Positions 7,491 through 16,979 of a DNA stretch of 63,590 nt are shown piece by piece (positions within the stretch are counted from its first letter, which is position 1; each line of letters opens with the position of its first letter). The position numbers were made by a program, and so were the translations under genes. Below the pieces are notes generated by a model. That model did not search any database and was not told the DNA's origin. It worked only from the letters and a program-made list of their open reading frames with translations. Source of the DNA: an uncultured Mucilaginibacter sp. (GTDB taxonomy: Bacteria; Bacteroidota; Bacteroidia; Sphingobacteriales; Sphingobacteriaceae); assembly GCA_903863845.1 (NCBI GenBank), contig CAIPDP010000115.1, positions 1-63,590 on the forward strand, read 5' to 3'.

Positions 7491-8153
7491 ATGGCAACAA
7501 CTGAAAGCATAAAAAAAGCATACATTGACTATGTCCTCACAGAAGGCACTCAACCCAAATCAGTTTATATTTTTGCAAAAAAACACAAACTGACAGAGGC
7601 TGAGTTTTACAACCACTTCGGCTCCTTCGATGCCCTTGAACAAAGCATATGGACCGATCTGGCAAAAACCACCATCGCTGAAATTCAGGGACAGGAGGTT
7701 TGGTCAGGCTATACTGCACGCGAAAAAGGTTTATCCTTTTTTTACAGCTTTTTCGAACTGCTTAAAGGCAGTCGCAGTTTTGCGGTTTACAGCGTGAAGC
7801 ATTTACCTAAAGGTCTTTCTACCCCCCGGATTTTCCAGGGTCTTAAAGCAGAATTTGAGGCTTTCAGCAATAGCATTTTAAATGACGGACTGGATACCGG
7901 AGAACTTTCTGATCGCAAATTTTTCTCGAAACGCTATAAAGATGCGCTGTGGATGCAATTTGCTTTTGTACTTAATTTCTGGATCCATGATGATTCTGCC
8001 GGCTTTGAGAAAACTGACGAGGCCATAGAAAAAGGCTTAAATGTAACTTTTGACCTGTTCCAGCGCTCACCCATCGACAATTTGTTCGAATATGGTAAGT
8101 TCCTGGCAAAAAATGCCGGTTTTAAAGAACCCGCTGGATTTGGAGGTTTATAA
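7491..8153 (+). CDS. TetR-family transcriptional regulator
   Basis: The 220-residue protein has a TetR-like N-terminal helix-turn-helix (residues 1-55, 'SIKKAYIDYVLTEGTQPKSVYIFAKKHKLTEAEFYNHFGSFDALEQSIW') and an all-helical C-terminal ligand domain. It lies 29 bp before an ABC1-family kinase on the same strand, and this pairing suggests that it controls the kinase gene. The helix-turn-helix is less basic than that of typical TetR repressors. The ligand is unknown. Confidence 0.75.
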   Translation: MATTESIKKAYIDYVLTEGTQPKSVYIFAKKHKLTEAEFYNHFGSFDALEQSIWTDLAKTTIAEIQGQEVWSGYTAREKGLSFFYSFFELLKGSRSFAVYSVKHLPKGLSTPRIFQGLKAEFEAFSNSILNDGLDTGELSDRKFFSKRYKDALWMQFAFVLNFWIHDDSAGFEKTDEAIEKGLNVTFDLFQRSPIDNLFEYGKFLAKNAGFKEPAGFGGL

Positions 8154-8182
8154 TTAAAAAAATATAAAAGAAGGAAGTATAG

Positions 8183-9508
8183 ATGAGTGAGCAATCTGCT
8201 AAAGAACAAAACAGTATACCAACAAGTAAAGTTCAGCGATCAGGTAAATTTGTAAAAACCGGTATCAAAGTTGGAGGTAATTACCTGAAACACTACTCCA
8301 AAAAGCTCTTTAATCCCGAGCTTGACAGGTCTGAACTGAACGAAGACAACGCAACAGATATCTACCAGTCGTTAAGCGAATTGAAAGGCAGCGCGCTCAA
8401 AGTAGCGCAAATGTTAAGCATGGACAAAAATCTGTTGCCGCAGGCTTATGTCGATAAATTCTCACAGTCGCAATACAACGCACCGCCCTTGTCGGGGCCG
8501 CTGATCGTTCAAACATTCAAAAAATATTTCGGCAAATCGCCAGATAAAATATTTGACAAGTTTGAGCCCCGTTCATCAAACGCAGCCTCTATTGGTCAGG
8601 TACACCGCGCTGAACTTAATGGAAAAAAATTAGCGATCAAGATCCAGTATCCGGGTGTTGGCAATTCGATCTCATCCGACCTGAAAATGGTTAAGCCTTT
8701 CGCTTTCCGCATCATGGGTATCAGCGGCAAAGAGCTGGATATTTATATGAATGAAGTTGAAGAACGCTTGCTTGAAGAAACCGATTATGAACTGGAAGTA
8801 CGCCGTTCGATCAGCTTTTCTGAAGCCTGTGCCGATCTGAATAACGTAGTATTCCCGAAATACTATCCGGAATTATCCAGCAAACGCATCATTACGATGG
8901 ACTGGCTGGAGGGCAAGCACCTGCGTGAATTCCTGCAAACTGATCCTTCACAGGAATTACGAAACCAAATCGGACAGGCACTCTGGGATTTTTATAATTT
9001 TCAGCAACATGAACTGAGGGCAGTTCACGCCGACCCGCACCCGGGAAATTTCCTGATCACAGCAGAAGGCAAATTGGGTGTGATCGATTTTGGTTGTGTG
9101 AAGGAAATGCCGGAGGACTTTTATTACCCCTTCTTTTCGCTGATCTCTGCCGATCTGCTTGAAAATAAAGAGGAAACGATCAAAGCCTTCCGTCAGTTGG
9201 ACATGATCCATCCAAATGATAGCCCCGAACAGATTGCATTTTACTACGGCATGTACCGACAAATGATCGAACTATTTGCCAAACCATATATTACCGATCA
9301 TTTTGATTTTAGTGAAACGGCATTTTTTGACGACCTGTATGGCTTTGGTGAAAAAATAGCTAAAATGCCTGAGTTTAAGCAGCCGCGGGGTGTAAAGCAT
9401 TTTATCTATATCAATCGGACCAATTTCGGCTTATACAGTATTTTGCATGAATTAAAGGCTACTGTAAAAACCGACACTTATAAACCGCATGTGGTATTGA
9501 CCTATTGA
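8183..9508 (+). CDS. AarF/ABC1/UbiB-family atypical kinase
   Basis: The 441-residue protein belongs to the UbiB/ADCK protein-kinase-like family, whose members bind ATP and support lipid or isoprenoid-quinone metabolism. Visible motifs are the Ala-rich loop NAASIGQVHRA (about 133-143), which replaces the usual Gly-rich loop, AIKIQYPG with the ATP-contacting lysine (about K153), HADPHPGNF (282-290) and the metal-binding VIDFG (about 300-304). The family's N-terminal KxGQ motif appears in altered form as KGSALKVAQ (68-76). No membrane span is obvious. It forms an apparent operon with the TetR regulator upstream. Substrate is unknown. Confidence 0.88.
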   Translation: MSEQSAKEQNSIPTSKVQRSGKFVKTGIKVGGNYLKHYSKKLFNPELDRSELNEDNATDIYQSLSELKGSALKVAQMLSMDKNLLPQAYVDKFSQSQYNAPPLSGPLIVQTFKKYFGKSPDKIFDKFEPRSSNAASIGQVHRAELNGKKLAIKIQYPGVGNSISSDLKMVKPFAFRIMGISGKELDIYMNEVEERLLEETDYELEVRRSISFSEACADLNNVVFPKYYPELSSKRIITMDWLEGKHLREFLQTDPSQELRNQIGQALWDFYNFQQHELRAVHADPHPGNFLITAEGKLGVIDFGCVKEMPEDFYYPFFSLISADLLENKEETIKAFRQLDMIHPNDSPEQIAFYYGMYRQMIELFAKPYITDHFDFSETAFFDDLYGFGEKIAKMPEFKQPRGVKHFIYINRTNFGLYSILHELKATVKTDTYKPHVVLTY

Positions 9509-9592
9509 TATTATTACCCGGGCAGTTAAACATGGGTGCGAATAAAATCTTCAAATGAAAACCCTTGGTAGCTGTTTTTCCGTAACTATTGA

Positions 9593-10141
9593 ATGATAAA
9601 GTGCCGGATATTTTCAAAACTGATTTTTATTTTATTACTAATAGTTATGGTGAATGCGACCGCCACCGGGCAAAAGCCCCAAAGGCCCCTGAAAGAGGGA
9701 GACCCTATTCCAACTTTTTCGTTAAAAGATCAGGATGGTCATGTTTTTAATATTGCCGATTACATTGGCAAACAAATACTGGTCATCTATTTTTATCCGA
9801 AAGATGAAAGTATGGTTTGTACCAAAGAGGCCTGCGCATTCCGGGATAGTTATGACCAATTCATCAAAACAGGAGCAAAAATAATCGGCATAAACGACGG
9901 TTCTGTTGCCAGTCACAAAGCATTTCAGCAACATCATCAACTGCCTTTTACCTTATTGAGTGATCCGGGAAATAAAGTTTACGATATGTTTGGCATTAAA
10001 GGCAAACTGTTTTTACCCGGACGTAAAACCTTTGTTGTGGACCTCAAAGGGAAAATCATTTATACCCACGAAGCCTTCCTTGCTGGTCAGGAACATGCCG
10101 ATGAAACTTTAAAATTCATTAAAGCTTCCTCAGGAAAGTAA
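9593..10141 (+). CDS. Exported Bcp/PrxQ-type peroxiredoxin
   Basis: This thiol peroxidase reduces hydroperoxides. The 182-residue protein has a signal peptide (about 1-26, KLIFILLLIVMVNATATG), so it probably acts in the periplasm, unlike the usual cytoplasmic Bcp. The AhpC/TSA fold follows (GDPIPTFSLKDQDG...). The peroxidatic cysteine is C76 in SMVCTKEACAFRD, with C81 in the position of the resolving cysteine of atypical two-Cys PrxQ enzymes. The TPxxT active-site threonine is replaced: the sequence is ESMVC where most Bcp proteins have TPGC. It stands between the ABC1 kinase and the amidase on the same strand, each with its own gap. Confidence 0.85.
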   Translation: MIKCRIFSKLIFILLLIVMVNATATGQKPQRPLKEGDPIPTFSLKDQDGHVFNIADYIGKQILVIYFYPKDESMVCTKEACAFRDSYDQFIKTGAKIIGINDGSVASHKAFQQHHQLPFTLLSDPGNKVYDMFGIKGKLFLPGRKTFVVDLKGKIIYTHEAFLAGQEHADETLKFIKASSGK

Positions 10142-10227
10142 TTATTACATTTTCCTGATCAAAATCCAACCGGGACCGAAGAAGCATTCGTCAGAATGAT
10201 GTATTTTGTATCGAATCCAATATTCAT

Positions 10228-11877
10228 ATGAACAAAAAAACCGCTTTTATCACATTGCTTGCTATTGCAGGCATCAACAGGCTTATGGCCCAGGAAACCG
10301 TTACCCGCGACCAGGTTTCATCAGCAGAAAAATTATACGACCTGCATTTTACAGATGCTAAACGTGATTCAACATTGGACGGGCTGGCAAAGAACACCAA
10401 AACCTACGCCTATTTTCACTCGTTGAATATACCGAATAATGCGCCCCTGCCCCTGTATTTCAATGTATTGTTACCTTCTCAGGCAGTACCCAAAAAACAG
10501 TTGCCGGTTCATTTCGATATACCCCTTAACGTTGGCCTGCCAGCTAATATTAATGAACTGGCTTTTTATAACATACCCCAGTTGGCATCGCTCATCAAAA
10601 ACAAAAAAATAAGTTCATTGAAGCTAACGGAGTTTTACCTGGAGCGTTTAAAAAAATACGGCCCGACACTGCATTGTGTAATCGAATTGACGGATACCAT
10701 CGCGATCAGGCAAGCAAAGAAAGCGGACGCCGATCTGGCTAAAGGTATTTACCGCGGCCCATTGCAGGGCATTCCTTACGGCATTAAAGATCTTTTTGCG
10801 GTAAAAGGCACCCATACCACCTGGGGTACGCCCCCCTACCGCGACCAGGTAGTTGATGAGACTTCATTCGTTGCTAAAAAACTGGAAGACGCCGGTGCTG
10901 TGCTCGTTGCCAAACTTTCATTAGGCGAACTGGCCGAAGATGATGTTTGGTTCGGAGGTTTAACACGTAATCCATGGGATATAAGCAAAGGTTCGGGTGG
11001 CTCGTCGGCAGGTTCATCCTCAGCTACGGCTGCCGGATTGGTGCCTTTTGCAATAGGCACAGAAACTTATGGCTCTATCGTAGATCCATCAATGCGTTGC
11101 GGCGTAACAGGTTTACGACCAACATATGGCAGCGTTGCCCGAACCGGTGCTATGGTGCTCGCCTGGACATCGGATAAGATCGGGCCCATTGCCCGCTCAG
11201 CCGAAGATGATGCGATCATATTTTATTATATCCATGGGGCCGATAAAAAAGACGCATCTTCCATCGATTTTGCCTTCAACTATACCGGCCACGCCGATAT
11301 CAAAAAATTAAAGATCGCCTATATCAAAAACTATATTGATACCCTGCCCGAAAACAGCACCGAAAAAAGAACGCTGGCGACATTGAAAAAAATGGGTGCC
11401 AATGTTACAGCTATTACTTTTCCGGATAACTTGCATGGCGATGAAATACTATCTCTGATCATCGGCGCTGAATCAGCTACCGCTTTTGATCCACTGACCC
11501 GTTCAAATGACGACGACAAAATGGTACAGCAAAACAAAGACCGCTGGCCAAATACATTCAGAACTGCACGTTTTGTTCCCGCTGTCGAATACCTGAATGC
11601 CTGCAGGGCACGCTACCAGATCATGAAGCAGATTGACCCCTTGATTGATAAATACGATATCATCATTGCTCCGCCCGAAACCGGCGATCAACTGGCTATT
11701 ACCAATTTAACGGGCAATCCATCTATCACTTTGCCAAATGGAATGCTTCCAAACCATTTGCCTGCCAGTATTAGTTTTATCGGCAAACATTTCGGTGAAG
11801 CAACCTTGCTGGCCTTCGCCAAAGCCTACCAGAAATTTACTGGTTATAACCTGCAACATCCGGACGGGTTCAAATAA
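10228..11877 (+). CDS. Exported amidase-signature family hydrolase
   Basis: The 549-residue enzyme of the amidase signature family hydrolyses amide bonds, probably in the periplasm since residues 1-21 form a signal peptide ending MAQ. The catalytic Ser-cisSer-Lys triad is visible: K187 in GIPYGIKDLF, S259 in GSGGSSAGSSS and the nucleophile S283 in GTETYGSIVDPS, with the usual 24-residue distance between the two serines. The family GGSIR(F)P pattern is changed to YGSIVDP. An N-terminal extension of about 110 residues precedes the amidase core. Substrate cannot be read; it is not a GatA, since the GatCAB partners are absent. Confidence 0.88.
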   Translation: MNKKTAFITLLAIAGINRLMAQETVTRDQVSSAEKLYDLHFTDAKRDSTLDGLAKNTKTYAYFHSLNIPNNAPLPLYFNVLLPSQAVPKKQLPVHFDIPLNVGLPANINELAFYNIPQLASLIKNKKISSLKLTEFYLERLKKYGPTLHCVIELTDTIAIRQAKKADADLAKGIYRGPLQGIPYGIKDLFAVKGTHTTWGTPPYRDQVVDETSFVAKKLEDAGAVLVAKLSLGELAEDDVWFGGLTRNPWDISKGSGGSSAGSSSATAAGLVPFAIGTETYGSIVDPSMRCGVTGLRPTYGSVARTGAMVLAWTSDKIGPIARSAEDDAIIFYYIHGADKKDASSIDFAFNYTGHADIKKLKIAYIKNYIDTLPENSTEKRTLATLKKMGANVTAITFPDNLHGDEILSLIIGAESATAFDPLTRSNDDDKMVQQNKDRWPNTFRTARFVPAVEYLNACRARYQIMKQIDPLIDKYDIIIAPPETGDQLAITNLTGNPSITLPNGMLPNHLPASISFIGKHFGEATLLAFAKAYQKFTGYNLQHPDGFK

Positions 11878-11974
11878 AAAAAAACAGCGCAGAAATTGAA
11901 CCTGATGCAGAGAGAAATCTGAAATTCCAAGCCAGGTTTCTGTTTTATATTGAAATAATAAGCGATATTGGACC

Positions 11975-12811
11975 ATGCAAAATGGGGTAAGTCGCTTATT
12001 TTTTTTGACCTGTTTTTTGTTCTTTTTGTGCTTCGGATCAAATGCACAGGCACAAAAGACACCTAAGCAGGAACGCAAAAGTTTGCGTTCGGGGCAATTA
12101 ATGGTAGTTATAACTGATGGATGGGATAGTTTAAGAGGTACTTTATACTGCTATTCAAAGCAACATCGCCATTGGAAATTGAAGTTCAGCAATGCTGTAG
12201 TAGTGGGGAGTACGGGATTAGGGATAGGCGATGGTATCACAAGCCTGCCTATTCATTCGGGCCCGGTAAAAAAGGAAGGAGATAAAAGATCTCCCGCCGG
12301 TATATTTACAATTGGTACAGCTTTCGGCTATGCCGATAAAAAAGATGCTCTCTGGATCAAAAACCGATACATTAAAGCTACTGATACTTTGATCTGCGTT
12401 GATGATGCTCACTCCACCCGGTACAATACCCTGATCAATAATAACGCAGCGACTTCCGATTATAATAGCTTTGAATACATGCACCGTAAGGACGACTATT
12501 ATAAATGGGGTTTGTTTATCAATCACAATTCAAATCCTGCAATGCCGGGGGATGGGTCATGTATTTTTATGCATATCTGGGAGAATGAACATGTGGGCAC
12601 AGTTGGCTGTACTGCTATGCAAGAGGAAAACCTTTTACGGGTATTGCATTGGATAAATGCCCGAAAGAATCCGTTATTAGTACAATTGCCAAAGGCCGAA
12701 TATGCCTTGCTCCGGCAGTCGTATCATTTGCCGGCGATCAATTTTTCGGAAAAGAAAGTAACTTTTATCAATCAAAAACCCGGTCAGGTACTTCACCCCG
12801 GCACGTTTTAA
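11975..12811 (+). CDS. L,D-transpeptidase-like (YkuD family) protein
   Basis: The 278-residue protein has a signal peptide (about 1-27, LFFLTCFLFFLCFGSNAQAQ) followed by a YkuD-like catalytic domain. The conserved histidine is H200 (FMHIW) and the catalytic cysteine C212 lies in TVGCTAM, in the family's H...(S/T)xGC arrangement. The upstream substrate segment KRSPAGIFTIGTAFGYA matches the family's 'TPxGxFxI' motif. Such enzymes cross-link peptidoglycan or attach proteins to it in the periplasm; some exported members only bind or trim. It is followed 10 bp later by an epimerase-like gene. Confidence 0.82.
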   Translation: MQNGVSRLFFLTCFLFFLCFGSNAQAQKTPKQERKSLRSGQLMVVITDGWDSLRGTLYCYSKQHRHWKLKFSNAVVVGSTGLGIGDGITSLPIHSGPVKKEGDKRSPAGIFTIGTAFGYADKKDALWIKNRYIKATDTLICVDDAHSTRYNTLINNNAATSDYNSFEYMHRKDDYYKWGLFINHNSNPAMPGDGSCIFMHIWENEHVGTVGCTAMQEENLLRVLHWINARKNPLLVQLPKAEYALLRQSYHLPAINFSEKKVTFINQKPGQVLHPGTF

Positions 12812-12821
12812 AGAATTTGAA

Positions 12822-13637
12822 ATGGTTGTAAGTATCCTTGGATGCGGCTGGTACGGAAAAGCGCTCGCATTGTCTTTGATAAAAAAAGGCTTCAGCGTAA
12901 AAGGCTCGGCTACCAGCGAAGAAAAGGTTAAACTTCTGGAGCAGGAAGGTATAATACCCTATCTACTGAAACTTGGCAATGAAGCCTCACCATTGCCGTC
13001 CGAGTTTTTCAACTGCGATATTCTGGTCATCAGCATACCTCCCCGTACCCGTTCGGGCGAAGGCGATAGTTATTTAGCGAAACTTAGCGCCGTCATCAAT
13101 AGTATTTTAGTGAATGGCGTCAAGAAATTGATCTATATCAGCTCGACAGGTGTTTACAGCGAACAGAACAAAACCCTAACCGAATTGGATGAGCCGCTCC
13201 CAGATAATCCATCAGGGCAAATTTTACTGGATGCCGAAAGTTTATTGAAGGAACACACTGAATTCCAAACAACCATCATTCGTTTTGGCGGATTGGTGGG
13301 GCCCGGCAGGCATCCCGGTCGCTTTTTTGCGGGTAAGACAGAAATACCTAATGGTAGAGCACCTGTAAATATGATTTACCAATCGGATGCTGTGGGTATA
13401 ACAGAAGCGATCATTAATAAAGACCTTTTGGGCTATACTATCAATGCTTGCGCACCGGACCACCCCGAGAAAGGCACTTTTTACCCGATGATGGCTTCAT
13501 TGGGTGGTTACCCGATACCTCAATTTATCGATGAACTTCAAAACTGGAAATTAGTTGAAAGTGTTTACCTGGAAACTTTATTGGAGTATAAATTTCAGGT
13601 ACCCGAATGGAAACTTTATCCTGCTGATTCCTTTTAG
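12822..13637 (+). CDS. NAD(P)-dependent epimerase-like SDR protein
   Basis: The 271-residue Rossmann-fold protein belongs to the YeeZ-type extended SDR group. The nucleotide-binding motif is GCGWYG (residues 7-12). Further motifs are a VISIPPRTRSGEGDSY loop and LIYISSTGVYSE, the latter in the position of the SDR Ser/Tyr segment. It has no membrane segments. Its start lies 10 bp after the L,D-transpeptidase stop, so the two are probably co-transcribed, though no functional link is evident. The substrate is unknown. Confidence 0.8.
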   Translation: MVVSILGCGWYGKALALSLIKKGFSVKGSATSEEKVKLLEQEGIIPYLLKLGNEASPLPSEFFNCDILVISIPPRTRSGEGDSYLAKLSAVINSILVNGVKKLIYISSTGVYSEQNKTLTELDEPLPDNPSGQILLDAESLLKEHTEFQTTIIRFGGLVGPGRHPGRFFAGKTEIPNGRAPVNMIYQSDAVGITEAIINKDLLGYTINACAPDHPEKGTFYPMMASLGGYPIPQFIDELQNWKLVESVYLETLLEYKFQVPEWKLYPADSF

Positions 13638-13648
13638 CACTACACAAG

Positions 13649-13676
13649 TATGGACCTGAATATTTTCAGGCCCATA
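13649..13676. terminator. Bidirectional hairpin terminator
   Basis: The two arms of 12 nt (13649-13660 and 13665-13676) pair with one mismatch around TATT. It lies between convergent genes, just after the epimerase-like gene and before the 3' end of the icd operon. Confidence 0.5.
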
Positions 13677-13734
13677 CCAATTTGCCCGGCGATAAAAAAA
13701 AGTAATCAGTGTCCCTTCAGTCAGGTATAGTTAT

Positions 13735-13977
13735 TTAATTTATTTCTATGGTCGACGTGATGTCAACCCGATCAATTCTGCTTTTTAACTTTTGCTTTAC
13801 GGCTGCCAGTTCGTGTTGCAATACCTTGATCCTTTCCTCGCGCATCTTAATATCTTCTTCGCTGCTCGACTGACCGATCTTGTCTTCGTTGAACCTGATC
13901 TTGACATGAATGAGCTGATGTAGTAATTCTGCGGTTTCTTGTGGAGTATAACTCCCCTGTATGAGTTTAACGTTCAT
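13735..13977 (-). CDS. Small unknown protein downstream of icd
   Basis: The 80-residue cytoplasmic protein is not recognised. Residues about 22-70 are strongly helical and charged (FNEDKIGQSSSEEDIKMREERIKVLQHELAAVKQKLKSR), suggesting a short coiled coil. It starts 12 bp after the isocitrate dehydrogenase stop codon on the same strand and is therefore probably in its operon. Confidence 0.65.
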   Translation of the reverse strand: MNVKLIQGSYTPQETAELLHQLIHVKIRFNEDKIGQSSSEEDIKMREERIKVLQHELAAVKQKLKSRIDRVDITSTIEIN

Positions 13978-13989
13978 GTTCCTGATTTT

Positions 13990-15426
13990 TTATTGACCCT
14001 GGCCTAATGAATATGCCGGTTTACCATCAAATTTGTATAACTGTTCGGTTTTGATTACATCGATTTCCTTATCAAGAGCCTGCTGCTGCAAGGCGATCAA
14101 TTCCTGTTTGGTAGCCTGACGACCTTCTGAAGAATAAAAACGGCAGCGCCAGTGGTCGGTACAAAAAGTCTCTTTGAAGCCCTCGGGCCAAACTTTGATC
14201 CCTCTGTTAGTGATCATATTAATTTTAAGGTTTTCGGTGCCGATCTGCTTCAGGCGCTCCCCTAATTCATTTGCATCCGTTCCGGCCCAGTGCACAAATA
14301 AATCAACGCCCTGCAATTCTTTAACAGCCGGGGCTCTTTTTTTATAGGGTATTAACTTAATTGGCTTAGCGTTGCTATAGTTTGCTGCTTTTAAATTTAC
14401 TGGTTGCTGCCCAAGTCGCTCAATGATGGCGTCGGCAAATTCGCTGGTCCCAACTTTTTGTTTGCTGATGCCTTCTTTGTAGATATCATAAGTATGGATG
14501 CCATCTTCTAATGTTTTCAACCATGCATTGTGTACCTTTTCTGCCACATCATGCTGTCCTAAATGATTGAGCATCATCACAGCACCCTGCAACAATCCCG
14601 AAGGGTTAGCGACATTTTGTCCTGCCCGCCTTGGTGCTGAACCATGTATCGCTTCAAACATCGCAAACTCTTCACCAATATTTGCCGAGCCAGCCAGACC
14701 CACTGATCCCGCTATCTGCGCGGCTACATCCGATAGCACGTCGCCATAAAGGTTCAGGGTTACGATAACATCGAATATTTCTGGTGTATCGGCAAGTTTT
14801 GCAGCGCCTATATCAACTATCCAATGTTCTTTTTCCAGTTCGGGATATTCAGCACCTATCTCGTCGAATATAGCATGGAATAAGCCATCGGTCTGCTTCA
14901 TGATATTGTCTTTAGTAAAGCAGGTTACTTTCTTCCTTCCCTGGCTTTTGGCAAATTCAAAGGCGTACCTGATGATCTTTTCGCAACCGGGGCGGCTGAC
15001 CAATTTGAGACATTGTACCACTTCGTCGGTTTGCTGGTGTTCTATCCCGGCATACAGATCTTCCTCATTTTCCCTGATAATAACCAGGTCGAGCAGCGGA
15101 TGCTTAGTCTCAACATAAGGATGTAAACTTGTACATGGGCGTACATTGGCAAAAAGTCCCAGCATCTTCCTTGTAGTAACATTCAAGCTTTTGTAGCCGC
15201 CACCTTGTGGCGTTGTGATGGGTGCTTTTAGAAAAACTTTGTTGCGACGGATAATGTCCCATGATTCCTTCGCAATACCTGAAGTATTACCCGACAAGTA
15301 AACCTGTTCTCCCACGGCTATCTCGTCAACTTCGATCCTGGCTCCAGCGGCTAATATGACCTTTAAAGTGGCATTCATAATTTCGGGTCCGATGCCATCC
15401 CCTTTTGCTACTGTGATTCTTTTCAT
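13990..15426 (-). CDS. icd: NADP-dependent isocitrate dehydrogenase, Thermus type
   Basis: This enzyme catalyses oxidative decarboxylation of isocitrate to 2-oxoglutarate in the TCA cycle. The 478-residue protein has the isocitrate/isopropylmalate dehydrogenase core (GDGIGPEI at residues 10-17; LDLVIIRENEEDLYAG; the signature NLYGDVLSDVAAQIAGSVGLAGSANIG; FEAIHGSAPRRAG). A C-terminal extension of about 130 residues follows, characteristic of the Thermus-type enzymes rather than the 415-residue E. coli type. A TATGTTTG element upstream fits the phylum's -7 box. It is followed 12 bp later by a small gene. Confidence 0.9.
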   Translation of the reverse strand: MKRITVAKGDGIGPEIMNATLKVILAAGARIEVDEIAVGEQVYLSGNTSGIAKESWDIIRRNKVFLKAPITTPQGGGYKSLNVTTRKMLGLFANVRPCTSLHPYVETKHPLLDLVIIRENEEDLYAGIEHQQTDEVVQCLKLVSRPGCEKIIRYAFEFAKSQGRKKVTCFTKDNIMKQTDGLFHAIFDEIGAEYPELEKEHWIVDIGAAKLADTPEIFDVIVTLNLYGDVLSDVAAQIAGSVGLAGSANIGEEFAMFEAIHGSAPRRAGQNVANPSGLLQGAVMMLNHLGQHDVAEKVHNAWLKTLEDGIHTYDIYKEGISKQKVGTSEFADAIIERLGQQPVNLKAANYSNAKPIKLIPYKKRAPAVKELQGVDLFVHWAGTDANELGERLKQIGTENLKINMITNRGIKVWPEGFKETFCTDHWRCRFYSSEGRQATKQELIALQQQALDKEIDVIKTEQLYKFDGKPAYSLGQGQ

Positions 15427-15445
15427 GTGGTTTTGTTTTGCACCA

Positions 15446-15453
15446 CAAACATA
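15446..15453 (-). promoter_or_regulatory. -7 promoter element of icd
   Basis: On the minus strand TATGTTTG matches the Bacteroidota -7 consensus TAnnTTTG and lies 20 bp upstream of the icd ATG. No clear -33 TTTG is found 19 bp further upstream, so this is a partial match. Confidence 0.45.
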
Positions 15454-15707
15454 GATGCCGCATTTAATAAATTTTTATTTATGTTTATTATAATATCCAT
15501 AACTATTATTTATTAACTACTAATCAGCATTATATTAATTGTGCCCAAAAACCGACTTTTTAAAATCACTTAAAGGCGAACTGCTCTAATTCGATGATGG
15601 TTGAAAAAACCGAGCATTATTTGAAAGAATCCTAAAATTGGTATCAGGACCTGATTTTTCTTTGAAGAGAACTATGTATAAGTGCTATAGTCGAGGGGGG
15701 TTAATGC

Positions 15708-16256
15708 CTATTGTTTGAAAGGGAAATAGCTGACGAATTCCCATGGGCCACCCAGATACCGCCATAGCTTCAATCCACTGGTAGTAAAAGAAAAAGGCTC
15801 GAAGTTTTCAGCAAGAGCATTTTGAAGAAATTTAGCATCATCGGGCTGCACTTTGTTCTGCACCGTAATATGCGGCCATATTTTTTGGCGATCCTGCGGA
15901 GTCAAAAAGTCGAACCAATTAGTTTGTAATTGCGCGTGCAATATTTTCAGGGAAGGACAATCTATTTTGATCGCCGTTCCATTGCCGATAGAAACTACAC
16001 TTGCGGCGTTCAAATAAAAAGTAGCCTGTTGTTTTGAAATCAATTCGAGATGCTCATGTACCCTCAGATCATCGGGCAAGGCATGGAATAAGGTCAGGTG
16101 CGCGTCTATAAAATTTCTTTCCGGCGGGAAATAGGCTTTACGGAGGCCATCAAAATATTGCTGTGCCTCCGGGTCTATAACCAACGTAAGGATAAGCAGC
16201 AGGTTCGCTTCTTCCTTTGCTGCTTCGTTATTGTCACCATGCAATAGTTTTACCAT
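15708..16256 (-). CDS. 2'-5' RNA ligase / 2H phosphoesterase family protein
   Basis: The protein has the two H-x-T/S motifs of the 2H phosphoesterase superfamily: AHLTLFH in the first half and PHITVQNK in the second. Members handle cyclic phosphodiester bonds in RNA or small molecules. The start at 16256 (MVKLLHGDNNEAAKEE) is chosen because the longer frame upstream is antisense-like sequence within the preceding SDR gene and does not resemble the family. It overlaps the SDR stop by 23 bp and closes the carotenoid operon. Its link to pigment or pterin chemistry is unknown. Confidence 0.75.
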   Translation of the reverse strand: MVKLLHGDNNEAAKEEANLLLILTLVIDPEAQQYFDGLRKAYFPPERNFIDAHLTLFHALPDDLRVHEHLELISKQQATFYLNAASVVSIGNGTAIKIDCPSLKILHAQLQTNWFDFLTPQDRQKIWPHITVQNKVQPDDAKFLQNALAENFEPFSFTTSGLKLWRYLGGPWEFVSYFPFKQ

Positions 16257-16965
16257 CCCTGAAAAAGCCTCCTGTCGGACCATCTTTTGGTAAAGTTGCA
16301 GCCCATACGATACCCTTTGCACCTTCCCGAACCGGCCTTGCACCCCATGCCTCTGTGCCCGGATAGGTTGCCGTAAATCCGGGGCATACCGCATTGACCA
16401 ATATCCCTTTGGGTTTTAGTTCATTTGCCAGCTTAACGGTTAAGCCATTTAGTGCCAGTTTACTGATGCCGTAAGCCGTTACATCTGTCATGGCCACCAG
16501 TCCAAAATCAGGGTCTGTGAATGAACCTGCCCCGCTGGAAACATTAACTATGACGCCGCTTTCGCTCTTTTCGATCAAAGGGACAAAACCTTTTGTAACC
16601 CGCCAGGTGCCGAACAAATTGGTTTCCAGCGCCTCCTGGGTATAGTCGAACGTCTGGGTTAAAGCCGTGCCGCCCTGATCGTAATAGCCTCCGGCATTAT
16701 TCACCAGTACATCCAGCTTGCCAAAACGATTTTCGATCTCCCATGAACCATTTTGCACACTCAGGTCGCTCAAAATATCCAATTCAAGGGGCACTACATC
16801 CAGATTTTCGTTTTGAAGCTGAGTAGCCAGCCTTACAACCTTTACCAGGTCGCGGGCAGAGATGATCACTTTAAAGCCGGCCGAGGCCAATTGCCTGGCG
16901 GTTTCGAAGCCCAGGCCTTCGGCACGTCCGGCACCTGTTACTAATACAACTTTTTGTGTTTCCAT
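16234..16965 (-). CDS. Short-chain dehydrogenase/reductase (SDR)
   Basis: The 243-residue classical SDR has the coenzyme motif TGAGRAEGLG (residues 10-19), NNAGG in the central strand and the catalytic YGISK (Tyr and Lys three residues apart) near residue 165. It lies 14 bp after the stop of the FAD oxidoreductase and overlaps the start of the 2H phosphoesterase. Substrate unknown. Its position in a light-type operon next to folE, another SDR and an FAD enzyme suggests a role in stress or pterin/lipid chemistry, but this is inference. Confidence 0.85.
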   Translation of the reverse strand: METQKVVLVTGAGRAEGLGFETARQLASAGFKVIISARDLVKVVRLATQLQNENLDVVPLELDILSDLSVQNGSWEIENRFGKLDVLVNNAGGYYDQGGTALTQTFDYTQEALETNLFGTWRVTKGFVPLIEKSESGVIVNVSSGAGSFTDPDFGLVAMTDVTAYGISKLALNGLTVKLANELKPKGILVNAVCPGFTATYPGTEAWGARPVREGAKGIVWAATLPKDGPTGGFFRDGKTIAW

Positions 16966-16979
16966 ATGATTTACTCCAT

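Noticed and set aside
16257..16394. 46-codon N-terminal extension of the 2H phosphoesterase frame
   Set aside because: It lies wholly within the SDR gene and does not resemble the family; the internal ATG at 16256 is preferred.
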